A DNA stretch of 64,000 nucleotides from UBA1141 sp963665155. Its GTDB lineage: Bacteria > Chloroflexota > Dehalococcoidia > Lucifugimonadales > UBA3495. Of the stretch, positions 63,275 to 64,000 are shown piece by piece. The translations under genes were made by a program, and so were the position numbers. How positions within the stretch are numbered: position 1 is the first letter of the stretch; every line of letters starts with the position of its first letter. Location: NCBI GenBank assembly GCA_963665155.2, contig CAXXFI010000001.1:124001-188000 (forward strand). The letters run 5' to 3'. The notes beneath the pieces were generated by a model. That model was given only the letters and a program-made list of their open reading frames with translations, did not search any database and was not told where the DNA came from.

Positions 63275-64000
63275 ATGCGAACAGGCGCGGATTATCGCCA
63301 GAGCTTGCTAGACGGGCGTAATTTGTGGGTGACGGGTGAAGGCCCGGTAGAAGATGTTACCAATCACCCTGCTACATCCGGGATGGTAGATGAGTACGTC
63401 GCCTGGTACGACCGTCACTTCGATCCAAACTGGCAGAACATCCTGCTGACCGCCCCGGACGCCGACGGCGCGAGGAGGCCGCTGGCCTTTGAGCCTCCCA
63501 AGACCTCTGCCGATCTACAGGCCTTGGGAAAGTCGCTAAGGTCCGTGCTTTTTCTCTCCGGCGGCAACATTACCCACACACCGGGCTACGGCGCATTAAT
63601 AGCCTTGGGTCTGGTGAACTACCTCAAAGGCCTGGGAAACTCAACGGAAGATATAGAGGCGGCGGAAGCGTACCGGGATTCTATCGCCAGCAGCGGTCGT
63701 TTTCTCACCTTTGCTGGCGGTGGGTCTCTTATAGGGTCGAGGCTCCGCGCCGATCCGGCAGAACGTGTGGCGCTCCGCTTGGTCAGTGAAACGCCTAAGG
63801 GCATCGTGGTCAGCGGCAAAGCTCTGGCACCACAACATAGGCTGGTTGGCCAAAGCCGAACTGACTCTGGGGCTGGCTTTGGCGTTAACCGAAGTCATGG
63901 GGTTAAAGGAAAATCCCGCAACAATCGAGCAATTGGTAGACTTGTCCGTCGACATTCAGACAAGTCGCTCTTGCTTGACGGCGGCCGAGTTGGAGCCGGA
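63275..64000 (+). pseudogene. HpaB-family flavin monooxygenase, internal deletion, runs off window
   Basis: From ATG 63275 the frame reads MRTGADYRQSLLDGRNLWV, VTNHPATSGMVDEYVAWYDR and on to SETPKGIVVSGKA, the N-terminal domain of 4-hydroxyphenylacetate 3-hydroxylase (HpaB) proteins. Near 63825-63840 the frame changes and resumes at HNIGWLAKAELTLGLALALT, then TIEQLVDLSVDIQTSRSCL, part of the C-terminal helical domain. The FAD-binding middle (roughly 100-150 residues in the family) is absent, so an internal deletion has joined the halves out of frame. An earlier start at 63221 is possible. Confidence 0.7.

Overview
The window (about 57% GC) most resembles a Chloroflexota chromosome, probably of the Dehalococcoidia/SAR202 type. 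This rests on gene content only: several secreted or soluble NHL beta-propeller proteins, a DUF1501/DUF1800 pair, an LLM-class F420-type oxidoreductase, paired MaoC/FAS1-like dehydratases, haloalkane and haloacid dehalogenases, a HpaB-type hydroxylase fragment, and membrane-anchored proline/threonine-rich surface proteins. No rRNA is present, so the placement is an inference.

Layout. 0.3-1.9 kb: a DUF2089 regulator, a 54-residue membrane protein and a frameshifted SHOCT-like protein. 2-19 kb: ordinary metabolism (MetB-like enzyme, NHL protein, ComB-like phosphatase, FAD oxidoreductase, haloalkane dehalogenase, yraN-rnhB-mnmA, zinc-ribbon membrane proteins, LLM oxidoreductase, HAD enzyme, two MaoC-like proteins). 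19.4-21.1 kb: an IS1182-type element beside a cluster of three tRNA genes (Leu-GAG, Cys-GCA, Leu-TAA). 21.5-40.9 kb: a 19.3-kb integrated element bounded by a 57-bp duplication of the 3' half of tRNA-Leu(TAA). It carries an ArdC-like protein, a SWIM protein, a small HTH protein, two broken giant surface proteins, a terminase-small-subunit remnant, a nuclease-like gene cut by an IS3 element, an alcohol dehydrogenase, a second IS1182-type element, a RepA/RecA-like ATPase operon, an excisionase-like HTH protein and a tyrosine integrase that stops before its catalytic tyrosine. 41-49 kb: an IS5 remnant, then Eis-type acetyltransferase, CinA-like, RidA, methyltransferase, a broken DinB, an ECF42-type sigma factor with its YCII partner, and NudC. 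50.6-52.7 kb: an AT-rich, decayed STAND/HEPN-like gene with TPR and cold-shock-like parts. 53-63 kb: MsrA, a MetE-like methyltransferase, a nitroreductase-SRPBCC fusion, NHL proteins, a zinc alcohol/formaldehyde dehydrogenase, DUF1800 and DUF1501. The window ends inside a HpaB-family gene with an internal deletion.

Two themes stand out. First, the integrated element has the gene types of a phage satellite (integrase, AlpA/Xis-like HTH, Rep-like ATPase, terS remnant) but looks immobilised. Second, gene decay is common both inside and outside it: in-frame stops, single-base shifts in G runs, IS insertions and internal deletions. The most interesting single locus is the decayed HEPN-STAND-TPR-cold-shock gene at 50.6-52.7 kb; the clearest mobile-DNA result is a 114-bp MITE at 54.7 kb that is a deletion derivative of the IS1182-type element at 19.4 kb.
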